Shown one piece after another: positions 5,748 to 6,562 of a stretch of 6,562 nucleotides of DNA. The notes below the pieces were generated by a model. That model was not told the DNA's origin. It searched no databases and saw only the letters and a program-made list of their open reading frames with translations. The stretch spans positions 1 to 6,562 of the forward strand of contig JAUVQU010000131.1 of NCBI GenBank assembly GCA_030597965.1, written 5' to 3'. A program made the position numbers and the translations under genes. The stretch is from Cellvibrionaceae bacterium (GTDB taxonomy: Bacteria > Pseudomonadota > Gammaproteobacteria > Pseudomonadales > Cellvibrionaceae). Within the stretch, counting starts at the first letter, position 1. Each line of letters begins with the position of its first letter.

Positions 5748-6562
5748 TTAGTTCAAATTCTCTTCGCGTGTTTCGTATCCGTAGATACTGTCATTAAGCA
5801 TGTTGGTGACGCTGCTGCCGGTACCGCCCAGGCCTTTTAATTGGAACTCAAAGAAAATGCCTGTGTCTTCTTCCAGTAATGACGGGTTAACGGTGCTGTT
5901 AAGGTCGATCAGGTCATTATCAATCCATTTTCGGGCGACAATGCGCATGCGATAACAGCAGCTGTTGTATTCGAGTCCGCCAAAGGTCTCAAGTTCACGC
6001 TTATTGGTGAAGTCGTAGTTATGACGGCCGATTAAGTTCCAGTTACCAAACAGTGGTACCAGAAAGGACACGTCGCCTTGTTTAACCGTATCGTCGAAAG
6101 CGTCAGTATTATTGTCGCGGGTGTAGTAGTAACTGGCATTGAATAGGTTGTAGCTGTCGTCCCTGTAGCGCAGGCTGGTGTTGCCGCGACTGACTTTATC
6201 ACTGTTGTCCGGATCGAACATGATATCGGCATTGAGGCGCCAGTAGTCTCCAATTTGAGCTGCAAACTGAGCCGCCATTTCAGAATCTTTATCTTGATTG
6301 TCTTCATGGGCAGCCGTGTTGGCCGCTGTATCATTGATACTGACTGATCGATCATCAAAATAAATAATTTGCCCCAGGCTGGCGCGGAAACGCTCAACGC
6401 CTGAGTCGTTGTCAATGAATCGACTGGTTAAGCCAATGGATAAGCGATGGTCATCATCAAGGCGGTCGCCTCCGGAAAATCGAGCGTCACGGAATAGCTG
6501 GTTGTAGCTAAAGGTTAGCTCTGATGTGTCAAAATCGACGTCTTGGTTTCCGCTGATATTGA
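5748..6562 (-). CDS. lptD: LPS-assembly protein LptD, C-terminal part (partial)
   Basis: This is the C-terminal 270 residues of the outer-membrane beta-barrel that, with LptE as plug, inserts lipopolysaccharide into the outer leaflet. The frame is open to the right edge with no stop. The family is about 750-950 residues, so roughly two thirds lies outside. The Met at 6278 is internal, because recognisable LptD sequence precedes it: LFRDARFSGGDR (fragment residues 22-33), LSIGLTSRFIDNDSG (40-54) and SLGQIIYFDDR (61-71). After that come alternating barrel strands and the adjacent Cys pair YNSCCYRMRI (fragment residues 201-202 are Cys), matching E. coli Cys724-Cys725, which form the interdomain disulfides needed for function. 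A polar acidic loop (about 76-94) separates two strands. The gene ends in TAA, 3 bp before surA. Pairing LptD with its own folding factor SurA in one message is typical of gammaproteobacteria. Confidence 0.97.
   Translation of the reverse strand, partial: NISGNQDVDFDTSELTFSYNQLFRDARFSGGDRLDDDHRLSIGLTSRFIDNDSGVERFRASLGQIIYFDDRSVSINDTAANTAAHEDNQDKDSEMAAQFAAQIGDYWRLNADIMFDPDNSDKVSRGNTSLRYRDDSYNLFNASYYYTRDNNTDAFDDTVKQGDVSFLVPLFGNWNLIGRHNYDFTNKRELETFGGLEYNSCCYRMRIVARKWIDNDLIDLNSTVNPSLLEEDTGIFFEFQLKGLGGTGSSVTNMLNDSIYGYETREENLN

Noticed and set aside
6032..6415. 127-codon minus-strand open frame overlapping lptD
   Set aside because: It is in another frame of the same strand as lptD, is Thr-rich and low in complexity, and the lptD frame carries recognisable conserved motifs throughout.
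1..6562. Defence island, mobile element, CRISPR or RNA gene
   Set aside because: All long frames are core housekeeping genes in a known order. I saw no integrase, transposase, terminal repeats, spaced direct repeats or tRNA-like folds.

Overview
The window is a gammaproteobacterial chromosome segment. The main evidence is the minus-strand gene order lptD-surA-pdxA-rsmA-apaG-apaH, the classic operon of Escherichia, Pseudomonas and relatives. Protein sequences look like those of a marine gammaproteobacterium, possibly near Cellvibrionales; that placement is an impression from memory, not a measured result. Base composition looks balanced, and I see no mobile elements, RNA genes, CRISPR arrays or signs of recent transfer.

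Layout: (1) Positions 1-474, plus strand, hold the 3' end of a membrane-bound ion-pumping pyrophosphatase gene (hppA), cut by the window start. (2) Positions 475-641 are non-coding. They hold an odd 12-bp tandem repeat that places four in-frame stop codons in a row, then a perfect 13-bp stem terminator with T-tracts in both orientations. (3) Positions 642-1265, plus strand, encode an exported methionine sulfoxide reductase A. (4) Positions 1291-6562, minus strand, hold six closely packed genes. Transcribed from right to left they are the lptD C-terminal part (cut by the window end), surA, pdxA, rsmA, apaG and apaH.

The operon joins outer-membrane assembly (LptD, the LPS translocon; SurA, the periplasmic chaperone that helps fold outer-membrane proteins including LptD) with vitamin B6 synthesis (PdxA), 30S ribosome maturation (RsmA), a small protein of uncertain role (ApaG) and Ap4A hydrolysis (ApaH). 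Gaps are 3, 55, 29, 18 and 35 bp. The surA-pdxA gap carries a perfect 9-bp hairpin without a T-tract. The last gene, apaH, starts with TTG behind the only strong Shine-Dalgarno sequence I found in the operon.

The convergent msrA and apaH genes are 25 bp apart with no visible terminator between them. The symmetric hairpin upstream of msrA is therefore the nearest evident stop for the long leftward transcript. I found no convincing undescribed system; the points worth a second look are small-scale features of gene ends, starts and spacers.
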